DNA of 21,222 nucleotides from an uncultured Clostridium sp. (lineage in GTDB: Bacteria > Bacillota > Clostridia > Lachnospirales > Lachnospiraceae), in the NCBI GenBank assembly GCA_945946715.1, contig CAMEWU010000009.1, positions 1 to 21,222 on the forward strand. Direction: 5' to 3'. The notes under the pieces were generated by a model. The model was not told the DNA's origin and searched no databases. It saw only the letters and a program-made list of their open reading frames with translations. Made by a program: the position numbers and the translations under genes. Numbering within the stretch: position 1 is the first letter of the stretch; each line of letters begins with the position of its first letter. Positions 13,551 to 21,131 of this stretch are shown here, one piece after another.

Positions 13551-14318
13551 GTGAGTAAAGTTTATAAGTTCTGGATTGGTCTGCTGACAGTACTGGGTGG
13601 ATGCAGTCTTATATATTTTATTATAATATTTGCGATGCTGGGACCCACAAGTACGTTTAATTATGTATGGCTGTTGCTGGCATGTTTATGTGGTGTTTTA
13701 ATATTACTATTATATAAGTTTGCCGGGAAAGGACAGGTGCCGCCAAGATGGGTAGTGATACCGGTAGAACTATTGGTGGGTGTGGGATTTTTATTCTTTA
13801 TAATAGTAGAATCAATCATTATTCATGGAGGACAGACAAAGCCGGAAAGAGATGCAGATTATTTGCTGATATTGGGTGCAAAAGTGAATGGGACACAGCC
13901 ATCTTTGATATTAAAATACCGTATTGATGCGGCAGTAGAATATTTAAAGGAAAATCCGGATACAATGGTAATTGCCAGTGGCGGTAAAGGGACGGATGAA
14001 GAAATTTCAGAAGCACAATGCATCTATAATGAGCTGGTGGCGAAAGGAATAGCAGCAGACCGTATTCTATTAGAAGAAGCCTCTACCAGCACGAAAGAGA
14101 ATTTGATTTATTCTTCTGCAATGTTTGATGTAAAGTCGAATTCCGTCGTAATAACTACAACAGACTTTCATGTGTTTCGGGCGATGCGGCTTGCAAAAGC
14201 CTGTGGCTATCAGGAGGTCTCGGGTAACTCGGCAAAATCCGTCTGGTGGCTGGTGCCTACGAATTATACAAGAGAGTGTCTGGCCATTTTGAAGGAATGG
14301 ATTACAGGTAACATTTAG
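13551..14318 (+). CDS. YdcF/SanA-like DUF218 membrane protein
   Basis: A 255-residue protein with three N-terminal membrane helices (about 8-30, 38-56 and 66-88) and a C-terminal DUF218 domain. The domain is recognised by DYLLILGAKVNG, the central VIASGGKGTDEEISEAQ, ILLEEASTSTKENL, and VVITTTDFHVFRA. Family members (YdcF, SanA, ElyC) are linked to envelope integrity and vancomycin or lipid II-related phenotypes in other bacteria, but the biochemical reaction is not established. The start is GTG 13551, with AAAGGAG at a good distance; no ATG fits better. It is divergent from pflB and is the first gene of a short rightward series. Confidence 0.85.
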   Translation: MSKVYKFWIGLLTVLGGCSLIYFIIIFAMLGPTSTFNYVWLLLACLCGVLILLLYKFAGKGQVPPRWVVIPVELLVGVGFLFFIIVESIIIHGGQTKPERDADYLLILGAKVNGTQPSLILKYRIDAAVEYLKENPDTMVIASGGKGTDEEISEAQCIYNELVAKGIAADRILLEEASTSTKENLIYSSAMFDVKSNSVVITTTDFHVFRAMRLAKACGYQEVSGNSAKSVWWLVPTNYTRECLAILKEWITGNI

Positions 14319-14375
14319 AAATAGAGAATCAGTTGACATGGATTACGGAAGCACTAAATTAAGAAATTTCAGTAC

Positions 14376-14404
14376 TTGCGTTCAAAAACAGACTGTATTA
14401 TAGT
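14376..14404 (+). promoter_or_regulatory. Promoter of the DUF1858 gene
   Basis: TTGCGT (14376-14381), a 17-base spacer and TATAGT (14399-14404), about 30 bases before the start codon. Confidence 0.55.
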
Positions 14405-14435
14405 ATATTTAATTTGAATTTAAGGAGGAATTAAC

Positions 14436-14645
14436 ATGGCACAGGTAACAAAGGATATGATTATTGCAGATATTTTAGCGATTGACCCGGGAAATGCAGC
14501 TATTCTGATGGCAGCAGGTATGCATTGTATTGGATGTCCGGCGTCTCAGGGAGAAGCTTTGGAAGAAGCATGTATCGTTCATGGAATGAATGTGGATGAA
14601 GTTCTTGTACAGATTAATGACTATCTGGCTAAAAAAGCACAGTAA
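14436..14645 (+). CDS. DUF1858 domain protein
   Basis: A 69-residue protein that is entirely a DUF1858 (ScdA_N-like) domain: VTKDMIIADILAIDPGNAAIL, then GMHCIGCPAS with Cys 31 and Cys 34, and EALEEACIVHGMNVDEVL. The CxxC near the helix start suggests a redox or metal/cluster role; such domains occur alone or fused to iron-sulfur repair (ScdA/RIC) and hybrid-cluster-associated proteins. The specific function is unknown. An AAGGAGG ribosome binding site precedes ATG 14436, and it appears to be monocistronic. Confidence 0.85.
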   Translation: MAQVTKDMIIADILAIDPGNAAILMAAGMHCIGCPASQGEALEEACIVHGMNVDEVLVQINDYLAKKAQ

Positions 14646-14704
14646 TGAGCATTTTTACTAATTCAAATTGTAAAAAGTAACCAAAAGCAAAGCTCTTAAA
14701 AACC

Positions 14705-14744
14705 TTGTGGATTTTTTGACAATATGGTATAATTTTTCTATAGT
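14705..14744 (+). promoter_or_regulatory. Promoter of the small tail-anchored protein gene
   Basis: Two overlapping arrangements fit: TTGTGG (14705-14710), 17 bases, TATAAT (14728-14733); or TTGACA (14717-14722), 16 bases, TATAGT (14739-14744). Either starts transcription shortly before the ribosome binding site. Confidence 0.6.
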
Positions 14745-14781
14745 ATCGTTATTTGAACGGGATAGAAGGAGGAGTTACAGA

Positions 14782-15081
14782 ATGGGAGAAGGTCAAAATG
14801 AAAACAACTTCAACCTGGCGAAGGGCAGTACTTCGATTTTGAAGGGTGTCGACCCCAATGATATTGGTACAACAGGAGTTCTGTATTCGAATCGGACAGG
14901 GGAAACGGGAGTATTAAAAGGCAGTGTTGCACCAAACGTTTATAATACCGAATACAATTATGAAAAAGCAAATCCATCCAAAAGTGAATCAAAGCTGGGA
15001 AAGGTTTTGATTATAGGATTGGTTGTGGTATTTGTAATCATTGCCGTTGTTGCAGCACTAGGTTATTTTGGAGTATTTTAA
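14782..15081 (+). CDS. Small protein with C-terminal membrane anchor, unknown function
   Basis: No family recognised. The start is ATG 14782, directly behind AAGGAGGAG; the frame is open further upstream, but that part overlaps the promoter. The 99-residue product has a polar, Gly/Thr/Asn-rich N-terminus with a recurring short motif (TSILKG at 17-22, TTGVLYS at 30-36, ETGVLKG at 41-47), a Ser/Lys linker, and one membrane helix at about 74-96 ending at the C-terminus. This places the repeats in the cytoplasm if it is tail-anchored. The T-x-V/I-L motifs recall phospho-threonine docking sites for FHA domains, which is speculation. It is monocistronic with its own promoter and terminator. Confidence 0.65.
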   Translation: MGEGQNENNFNLAKGSTSILKGVDPNDIGTTGVLYSNRTGETGVLKGSVAPNVYNTEYNYEKANPSKSESKLGKVLIIGLVVVFVIIAVVAALGYFGVF

Positions 15082-15088
15082 GATGATA

Positions 15089-15123
15089 ACAGACAGGAGA
15101 GACGTTCTCTTGTCTGTTTTTTT
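15089..15123 (+). terminator. Intrinsic terminator
   Basis: ACAGACAGGAGA (15089-15100) pairs with TCTCTTGTCTGT (15106-15117) with one G-U pair and a 5-base loop, followed by eight Ts. It ends the tail-anchored protein gene. Confidence 0.9.
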
Positions 15124-15138
15124 GTGCAATAAGCCGTC

Positions 15139-15202
15139 ATGCAGAAATTGTGCTTGCGTGGCATGCTATTTACTGTGACCGCTATGCAGATAGGTGCTTG
15201 CT
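15139..15202 (+). repeat. Imperfect direct repeat upstream of transketolase
   Basis: ATGCAGAAATTGTGCTTGC (15139-15157) recurs as ATGCAGATAGGTGCTTGC (15184-15201). The intervening part contains GGCATGC. It may be a dispersed intergenic repeat or a regulatory element; no gene is present here. Confidence 0.5.
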
Positions 15203-15270
15203 AAATCAGATTTCAAATGTTACAATAACAAATTGGTACAGCATGTATAATATAAGGAGGAAACCTTGTT

Positions 15271-17256
15271 ATGAATTTGGATAGAAAATCAGTTAATGCA
15301 ATTCGTGTGCTTTCGGCAGATGCTATTCAGAAAGCAAATTCCGGTCATCCGGGGTTGCCACTTGGTTCGGCAGCAATGGCATATGAATTATGGGCAAAGC
15401 ATATGAAACATAATCCGGCTAATCCGAACTGGGTAAATCGGGACCGGTTTATTTTGTCTGGCGGACATGGCTCTGCTTTGTTGTATTCTTTATTGCATTT
15501 GTTTGGATATGGTTTAACAATGGAAGATATGAAGAACTTCCGCCAGTTGGATTCGCTGACACCGGGACATCCGGAATATGGACATACTGTAGGTGTAGAA
15601 GCGACAACAGGACCATTGGGTGCCGGCATGGCAATGGCAGTGGGTATGGCAATGGCAGAAAATCATCTTGCTGCTACTTTTAATAAAGAAGGATATCCGG
15701 TCGTAGACCACTATACCTTTGTGCTTGGCGGCGATGGATGTATGATGGAAGGTATTTCTTATGAAGCATTTTCTCTGGCAGGTTCTCTGGGGCTTGGCAA
15801 GCTGATTGTGTTATATGATTCCAATAATATTTCTATTGAAGGCGATACCAATATTGCATTCCGGGAGGATGTGCAGAAACGTTTTCAGGCATTTGGTTTC
15901 CAAACCTTGTTAGTAGAAGATGGCAATGATTTAGATGCCATCGGAAAGGCAATTGAAGAGGCTAAGGCAGATACCACGAGACCGACAATGATAGAAGTAA
16001 AGACGAAAATCGGATTCGGCTGTCCTGCAAAGGAAGGAAAAGCATCTGCACATGGTGAACCTCTGGGAGTAGAAAATGTTGCAGCATTAAGAGAAAATCT
16101 GGGCTGGGATATTCAGGAAAGCTTTACCATTCCACAGGATGTATATGATCATTTTAAGGCAATTGCAGAAGCAAATGCGAAGGAAGAAGAAGCATGGAAT
16201 GCTATGTTCCGGAAGTATACAGAAGCTTATCCGGATATGAAAGAGTTGTGGAATCAGTATTATGATACCGAACGTGGAAAGCTGCTTTATGATTTGGAAG
16301 ATTTCTGGGCTGTTCCGGAGAAAGCGGAGGCAACCAGAAATTTATCCGGTAAGTTGATTAATGTAATGAAGCATGTATTACCAAATATGTTTGGCGGTGC
16401 AGCGGACTTGGCACCATCTACAAAAACATATATGAACGATATGGGGGATTATTCAAAAGAGAATCCTCTTGGAAAGAATGTCCACTTTGGCATTCGGGAA
16501 ATTGCCATGGCAGCAATTGGCAATGGAATCGCACTGCATGGCGGGTTACGTCCGTATGTATCTACCTTCTTTGTATTCAGTGATTATGTAAAACCAATGG
16601 CAAGATTATCCGCACTGATGGGTCTTCCATTAACATATGTATTGACCCATGACAGTATCGGAGTTGGAGAGGATGGACCGACCCATGAACCGATTGAACA
16701 GTTAGCAATGCTGCGTTCAATGCCTAATTTCACAGTGTTCCGTCCGGCGGATGCCACTGAGACAGCGGCAGCCTGGTATTATGCAGAAACATCTGCACAT
16801 ACACCAACTGCACTGGTATTGTCCAGACAGAATCTTCCACAATTGGCGGGTTCCGGCCGGGATGCATTAAAGGGTGGATATGTAGTTGCAGATTCCGAAA
16901 AGGATATACCGGATGCAATTGTAATGGCAACCGGTTCTGAGGTACAGCTTGGCATAGAAGCAAAAGAAATCCTGGCACAGGAAGGTATAGATGTAAGAGT
17001 TGTCAGTATGCCATCTATGGATGTATATGAACAACAGCCGGAGGAATATAAGAACTTAGTTATGCCGAAAAATGTTCGTGCCAGAGTAGCAGTAGAAGCA
17101 TTGTCTGACTTTGGTTGGGGAAAATATGTAGGTTTAGATGGAGAGGTTGTTTCCATGAAGAGCTTTGGTGCTTCTGCACCAGGCGGTCAGTTATTCCAAA
17201 AGTTTGGAATCACTACAGAGGCAGTAGTTGCAGCTGTAAAGAAGACACTTGCATAA
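15271..17256 (+). CDS. tkt: Transketolase
   Basis: A 661-residue, full-length thiamine-diphosphate enzyme of the non-oxidative pentose phosphate pathway. It transfers two-carbon units between ketoses and aldoses. GHPGLPLGSA (25-34) and SGGHGSALLYS contain catalytic and cofactor histidines (His26, His66), GDGCMMEG (154-161) with NN at 185-186 forms the thiamine-diphosphate/metal motif, and HFGIREIAMAAIGNG holds the glutamate that activates the cofactor. Unlike the split transketolases common in some Clostridia, both halves are in one chain. AAGGAGG lies before ATG 15271. TATAAT at 15246-15251 is too close to the gene to leave room for the Shine-Dalgarno in the transcript, so the promoter is unclear. 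RpiB, of the same pathway, is 3.4 kb downstream. Confidence 0.95.
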   Translation: MNLDRKSVNAIRVLSADAIQKANSGHPGLPLGSAAMAYELWAKHMKHNPANPNWVNRDRFILSGGHGSALLYSLLHLFGYGLTMEDMKNFRQLDSLTPGHPEYGHTVGVEATTGPLGAGMAMAVGMAMAENHLAATFNKEGYPVVDHYTFVLGGDGCMMEGISYEAFSLAGSLGLGKLIVLYDSNNISIEGDTNIAFREDVQKRFQAFGFQTLLVEDGNDLDAIGKAIEEAKADTTRPTMIEVKTKIGFGCPAKEGKASAHGEPLGVENVAALRENLGWDIQESFTIPQDVYDHFKAIAEANAKEEEAWNAMFRKYTEAYPDMKELWNQYYDTERGKLLYDLEDFWAVPEKAEATRNLSGKLINVMKHVLPNMFGGAADLAPSTKTYMNDMGDYSKENPLGKNVHFGIREIAMAAIGNGIALHGGLRPYVSTFFVFSDYVKPMARLSALMGLPLTYVLTHDSIGVGEDGPTHEPIEQLAMLRSMPNFTVFRPADATETAAAWYYAETSAHTPTALVLSRQNLPQLAGSGRDALKGGYVVADSEKDIPDAIVMATGSEVQLGIEAKEILAQEGIDVRVVSMPSMDVYEQQPEEYKNLVMPKNVRARVAVEALSDFGWGKYVGLDGEVVSMKSFGASAPGGQLFQKFGITTEAVVAAVKKTLA

Positions 17257-17278
17257 CAAGAATAAAAATTACTATAAA

Positions 17279-17322
17279 TAAAAGAAGTCTTTCAGTGATG
17301 AAACGCTGGAAGACTTCTTTTA
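17279..17322. terminator. Strong bidirectional terminator between tkt and mecA
   Basis: 17-base arms (17279-17295 and 17306-17322, core AAGAAGTCTTTCAG with CTGGAAGACTTCTT) pair with one G-U and a 10-base loop, with A- and T-rich ends. It serves two convergent genes. Confidence 0.9.
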
Positions 17323-17364
17323 TGTTGTAATTTATGTCACGATTCAGCTAATATAATCTGATAA

Positions 17365-18159
17365 TTATAATTCAGCTAAGGTTTGCAAGGCAGAACGCTT
17401 AATGATTGGCTGAAAATGTTCTGCCATATGATATGGCATTGCATACGAAGTTTTAATTTTAGAACCAAATTCACATAAAGTATTGCAAACTAAATTAAAT
17501 TCATCTGTTGTATGTTCAGCTCGGTTCAAAATCAAATAATACCGGGAATCCTTTGGATTCTTAAGCAAAGTATTTTCTCCATTATATAATCCTCGAAGCT
17601 GTTCTGCAGCAGAGGTTACATTGTCGAAGGTAGAGAAAACAAAAATCCGGTATATATCATAAGTTGGCTTTTCATCTTTTCCTGTTGCCGATGTGTCAGA
17701 CTCAGAAGTCTGTGGGTGTAAAGAATTGCTGTCTGCAGCAGCATTCCGAACAGCTTCCAGATTCTCTACAATATTACCAAGAACATCAAAAATACTGGTA
17801 GAAGTGCCGGAATCAATCTCATCTTCATCATCTTCTGCATCGTCATCATAATCATCATAATCGTCGGTAGCCGGTTTTGTAAATTTAGAAAACCGGGTAT
17901 CCAGTTCTTCCGGATCTTCTACCTTGGTTACAATTAAAATCAGACAATCCGGATTGACTGGGATTGCTTCTATCATTAAAGGAATATCTCCAACTTCAAA
18001 ACCTACATCATCGGATGCCTGCTGCATCATATCTCGAAATAACGCTTTTGCACGGTCTGTTCCATACGCCAGCTCTGTAAGACGTATATTATGATCTGCT
18101 AAATCGGATTTGTATAAAGTACAACGAATTTGATTCTCATTTAATTTTTCAATCTTCAT
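17365..18159 (-). CDS. mecA: MecA-like adaptor protein for Clp protease
   Basis: A 264-residue protein of the MecA family, which delivers substrates to ClpC/ClpP. The N-terminal domain is recognised by MKIEKLNENQIRCTLYKSDL and LIVTKVEDPEELD. A very acidic linker (about 99-116, DDYDDYDDDAEDDEDE) follows, then a C-terminal ClpC-binding domain (about 165-264: YDIYRIFVFSTFDNVTSAAE, SRYYLILNR). This N-domain, acidic linker, C-domain order is standard. AAAAGGAGA precedes ATG 18159. A possible promoter is TGCACA-17-TATTAT between 18180 and 18210 on the minus strand. Its upstream side faces the divergent non-coding RNA gene. Confidence 0.88.
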   Translation of the reverse strand: MKIEKLNENQIRCTLYKSDLADHNIRLTELAYGTDRAKALFRDMMQQASDDVGFEVGDIPLMIEAIPVNPDCLILIVTKVEDPEELDTRFSKFTKPATDDYDDYDDDAEDDEDEIDSGTSTSIFDVLGNIVENLEAVRNAAADSNSLHPQTSESDTSATGKDEKPTYDIYRIFVFSTFDNVTSAAEQLRGLYNGENTLLKNPKDSRYYLILNRAEHTTDEFNLVCNTLCEFGSKIKTSYAMPYHMAEHFQPIIKRSALQTLAEL

Positions 18160-18301
18160 CGAATCATCTCCTTTTCGTTATAATACGGTTTCATATCAAG
18201 TTTGTGCATTGGTGTATTCTTAGTTTATCACAAAATAGGCATATGTAAAGAGGATTTATACGGTAAATTTGTAAATTTTTTAGAAAATATTAAAAAAAAC
18301 A

Positions 18302-18330
18302 TTGAATTATGTCAAAAAAATGATTATACT
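18302..18330 (+). promoter_or_regulatory. Promoter of the non-coding RNA
   Basis: TTGAAT (18302-18307), a 17-base spacer and TATACT (18325-18330). No open reading frame follows. Confidence 0.65.
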
Positions 18331-18335
18331 CTTAC

Positions 18336-18600
18336 ATAGAGATAACCAAATAAATGGAAAGGAGGTATACATGTAAGAATCCTTATCATTTCTGAAAATT
18401 CTCAGGGATTCTGTTCTGGAGAATCATTTATTTCTCGGTGGGTCTGTCTCTGAATTCAACAAAAATTGGTATTAATCATAGGTGGCCGGCTGTCCGGTTA
18501 AATGTCTCACATTCTTTGCGCCGGAACGGAGGATACTTGTCCATACAGCTGTTCATCTGCTGGTAGGGGGGATGTCATTCTTATTATTTATTTGTAAAAA
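18336..18600 (+). ncRNA. Probable structured non-coding RNA, class not assigned
   Basis: About 260 nt without a coding frame, behind a good promoter. A Shine-Dalgarno-like AAAGGAGG (18358-18364) is followed by ATG and immediately TAA, so nothing is translated from it. The ends pair: AAATAAAT (18348-18355) with ATTTATTT (18586-18593), then TAAGAAT (18374-18380) with ATTCTTA (18577-18583). Inside are hairpins AGAATCC/GGATTCT (18376-18382, 18406-18412) capped by CTGA/TCAG, GAGAA/TTCTC, CCGG-CTGT-CCGG (18486-18497), and CAGC/GCTG (18546-18562). Two of these pairings compete for 18376-18380, so alternative folds exist. The 3' end is uncertain. Candidate classes to test are the raiA motif, common in Clostridia, and 6S RNA; I cannot identify it from memory. 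Confidence 0.6.
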
Positions 18601-18665
18601 AAGATAATTACACGCTTATAACATTACATGAAACTGGCGTAACACATGTATGCTGGTTGGCAATG

Positions 18666-18695
18666 CAGCAGGTGTCTTCCCATTGGCACCTGCTG
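18666..18695. terminator. Hairpin at the end of the amidase gene, possible terminator
   Basis: CAGCAGGTG (18666-18674) pairs with CACCTGCTG (18687-18695), 12-base loop. It is directly adjacent to the amidase stop codon. A T-run is poor on either strand (GTTTAATGTT on the plus), so it may end the non-coding RNA read-through or protect the amidase mRNA. Confidence 0.5.
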
Positions 18696-18696
18696 T

Positions 18697-19389
18697 TTAA
18701 TGTTCTGTCTGATTTAAATAAGTTCGAACACCTACGGAGATAGCATAAGCAATTTTATCCTGATATATTTCCGTATTCAGCAGAGCAGATTCTGTTGGAT
18801 TCGACAAAAAGCCACATTCCACAATGGCGGCGGGACAGCTTACATTTTTTAATACATAATAGGAATCGTTAGATTTTGCCTGTCGGGTATTTTCCGGGTC
18901 TGCAATTTCTACCAGAGACTGTTGCACACATTCTGCCAGAAACTGGCTGTTATCAGAGGTATGATAATAAAATGTCTGGGCACCATGTTCTTTAGGGGAA
19001 GAAAAACTGTTTTGATGAATGCTGATCATTAAATCAGGTTTGATTTGTTCCACAAAAGTTACCCGGTTTCTCATGTCAGACTGTTTTTTGTTGGAAGCAG
19101 CATCATCACACAAGCTGCAATCTTCTTCCCGGGTCAGATAGACCTGACAGTCCTGTGCTTCCAGATAAGGCTTTAACCGTAGGGCAATCGCCAGATTGAT
19201 GTCTTTTTCCAGAAGATTATCTGTGGATACTTTGCCTGGATCGAACCCTCCATGCCCTACATCAATGACGACGATTTTGGTCTCTCTGGTATTTTGAAAA
19301 ACATCTATAATAGGAAGCTGGAGCCAAAAAACAACAGCCAAAAAAAGGATAATCAAAGCAGGCAGCAGGTGCTTTTTAAGTTTTCTCAT
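18697..19389 (-). CDS. N-acetylmuramoyl-L-alanine amidase, CwlD-like
   Basis: A 230-residue Amidase_3-family enzyme that cleaves the bond between muramic acid and the stem peptide; CwlD-type members act in spore cortex formation. The start is set at ATG 19389, because GAGG at 19400-19397 is its Shine-Dalgarno; an in-frame TTG at 19401 overlaps that motif. The N-terminal membrane segment (about 8-25) is a signal anchor. Zinc and catalytic residues are visible: VIDVGHGG (His46), LLEKDINL (Glu61), SIHQNS (His125) and VECGFLSN (Glu191). Size and lack of wall-binding domains fit CwlD. It is divergent from sua5. Confidence 0.88.
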   Translation of the reverse strand: MRKLKKHLLPALIILFLAVVFWLQLPIIDVFQNTRETKIVVIDVGHGGFDPGKVSTDNLLEKDINLAIALRLKPYLEAQDCQVYLTREEDCSLCDDAASNKKQSDMRNRVTFVEQIKPDLMISIHQNSFSSPKEHGAQTFYYHTSDNSQFLAECVQQSLVEIADPENTRQAKSNDSYYVLKNVSCPAAIVECGFLSNPTESALLNTEIYQDKIAYAISVGVRTYLNQTEH

Positions 19390-19438
19390 AAAAAACCTCA
19401 AAAATTCATAAAAAAACTGTCGTTATAGTATATTCTTG

Positions 19439-19447
19439 TGGTATAAT
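19439..19447 (+). promoter_or_regulatory. Extended -10 promoter of sua5
   Basis: TGG directly before TATAAT (19442-19447) forms an extended -10; no good -35 is seen. It gives a leader of about 70 nt. Confidence 0.5.
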
Positions 19448-19525
19448 TTTAATGCACTTATATGATAGAACGAAATTGGTCTATAAGCGACAATTATGTT
19501 ATGTGCGGGGTATAAGAGAATAAAA

Positions 19526-20590
19526 ATGAATACGATTATTGCAACCGTTGACAGCGGTATCACAGAAGAAGAACCAAATCAGGATTTGGAAGTGGCAGCA
19601 GATATATTGAGAAAAGGCGGGTTGGTAGCCTTTCCAACCGAGACTGTGTATGGCTTGGGTGGAGATGCATTGAATCCGGATGCATCAAGAAAAATTTATG
19701 CGGCCAAGGGAAGACCTTCTGATAACCCTTTGATTGTGCATATTGCAGATGAAGCAGATTTGCAAAAGATAGCAAGGGATATACCGGAGGCGGCATATAA
19801 ACTAATGGATGTATTCTGGCCTGGTCCCATGACCATGATTTTTCATAAAAAGCCAATCGTGCCGGACAGTACAACCGGAGGACTGGATACAGTAGCGGTA
19901 CGGATGCCTTCCCATAATGTGGCATATGAGTTAATTCGACGGTCTGGCGTTATGATTGCTGCACCAAGTGCCAATACATCGGGAAGACCCAGTCCTACCA
20001 TCGCTTCTCATGTAAAAGAGGATATGGATGGAAAGATTGAAATGATTATTGATGGCGGGGACTGCAGATATGGGATTGAATCCACGATTATTGATATGAC
20101 CAGCGAGGTTCCGACTATCCTGCGACCGGGATATATTACACAGGAAATGCTGGAAGATGTAATTGGACATGTAGAGATAGATCCGGGAATATCTGCTCAA
20201 AACGTAAAACCAAAGGCACCGGGAATGAAGTATACCCATTATGCTCCGAAAGGAATTATGTATATTGTGGAAGGCGAGTCTTCCAAATCTGTAATCCGGT
20301 GTATTAACCGCATGGTAAAGGACCGGCAGGCAGCAGGCTGTAAGGTAGGCGTTCTGGCTACCCGCTACAATGCCATGGCTTATGAAGCAGATGAAGTAAT
20401 TGTGATTGGGGATAAAGCAGATGAATTAATGATTTCATCTAATTTGTATCGCACACTTCGGGAATTTGATGCCAGAGGAGTGGATTATATTTTTTCTGAA
20501 TCCTTTGCCGGCAGTGGGCTGGGAACTGCCATTATGAACCGATTGATTAAAGCAGCAGGGCATCGGGTAATACAAGCTCCAAGCGTATAG
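19526..20590 (+). CDS. sua5: Threonylcarbamoyl-AMP synthase (Sua5/YwlC)
   Basis: A 354-residue protein making threonylcarbamoyl-AMP from threonine, bicarbonate and ATP, the first step of t6A37 tRNA modification. The YrdC domain is clear: GGLVAFPTETVYGLGGDAL, KGRPSDNPLIVHI, and PSANTSGRPSPT, followed by the linker and a C-terminal Sua5 domain (PGMKYTHYAPKG). The two-domain length separates Sua5 from short YrdC (TsaC). ATG 19526 is preferred because family members begin like NTIIATVD; ATG 19496, ten codons upstream, is possible, and neither has a strong ribosome binding site. It is followed by rpiB after 39 bases, probably an operon. Confidence 0.93.
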   Translation: MNTIIATVDSGITEEEPNQDLEVAADILRKGGLVAFPTETVYGLGGDALNPDASRKIYAAKGRPSDNPLIVHIADEADLQKIARDIPEAAYKLMDVFWPGPMTMIFHKKPIVPDSTTGGLDTVAVRMPSHNVAYELIRRSGVMIAAPSANTSGRPSPTIASHVKEDMDGKIEMIIDGGDCRYGIESTIIDMTSEVPTILRPGYITQEMLEDVIGHVEIDPGISAQNVKPKAPGMKYTHYAPKGIMYIVEGESSKSVIRCINRMVKDRQAAGCKVGVLATRYNAMAYEADEVIVIGDKADELMISSNLYRTLREFDARGVDYIFSESFAGSGLGTAIMNRLIKAAGHRVIQAPSV

Positions 20591-20629
20591 TATATAATAA
20601 GTATATAGAGATAAAAGAAAGGGAAAACT

Positions 20630-21055
20630 ATGATAGCATTAGGAAGTGACCATGGTGGATATGGCTTGAAACAGGAAGTAATCAAGCATTTAACGGAAAA
20701 GGGACTGGAATTTAAGGATTATGGTTGTTACAGTGAAGAATCCTGTGATTATCCGGTTTATGGAAAGGCTGTTGCAGAAGCGGTTGCCAGTGGAGAATGT
20801 GAACAGGGAATTATTATTTGCGGAACCGGTATCGGCATTTCCATTTCTGCCAATAAGGTTCCGGGAGTTCGGGCAGCACTGTGTCATGACTGCTTTAGCG
20901 CACAGGCGACCAGAGAACATAATGATGCAAATGTTCTGGCGATGGGGGCCAGAGTGATTGGTCCGGGACTGGCATTGAAAATTGTAGACACTTTTTTAAG
21001 TACTCCTTTTTCAAATGAAGAGAGACATATCCGGAGAATTGGAATGATAGAGTAA
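20630..21055 (+). CDS. rpiB: Ribose 5-phosphate isomerase B
   Basis: A 141-residue RpiB/LacAB-family sugar isomerase that interconverts ribose 5-phosphate and ribulose 5-phosphate. ALGSDHGGYGLK, DYPVYGKAVAEAV, ICGTGIGISISANK (with the catalytic-base Cys64) and ATREHNDANVLAMGARVIG are the conserved blocks. Length is normal. AGAAAGGG precedes ATG 20630. It follows sua5 closely and precedes an AtpI-like gene, similar to the ywlC...ywlF...atpI order in Bacillus subtilis but compressed. It works in the same pathway as the transketolase in this window. Confidence 0.93.
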   Translation: MIALGSDHGGYGLKQEVIKHLTEKGLEFKDYGCYSEESCDYPVYGKAVAEAVASGECEQGIIICGTGIGISISANKVPGVRAALCHDCFSAQATREHNDANVLAMGARVIGPGLALKIVDTFLSTPFSNEERHIRRIGMIE

Positions 21056-21081
21056 ATTTGAGGAAATTTATACAATATTTA

Positions 21082-21110
21082 TAGACTTTTTTGGCAATTT
21101 TTAGTATAAT
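21082..21110 (+). promoter_or_regulatory. Promoter of the atpI-like gene
   Basis: TAGACT (21082-21087), a 17-base spacer and TATAAT (21105-21110), about 20 bases before the start codon. Confidence 0.5.
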
Positions 21111-21131
21111 TTTCAACGAGGTGAGCGAACC

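Noticed and set aside
14707..14781. Longer N-terminus for the small tail-anchored protein
   Set aside because: The extra 25 codons cover the promoter; ATG 14782 has a strong ribosome binding site.
18361..18377. Start of a protein gene behind AAAGGAGG
   Set aside because: The ATG is followed at once by TAA, and no other start in reach opens a useful frame.
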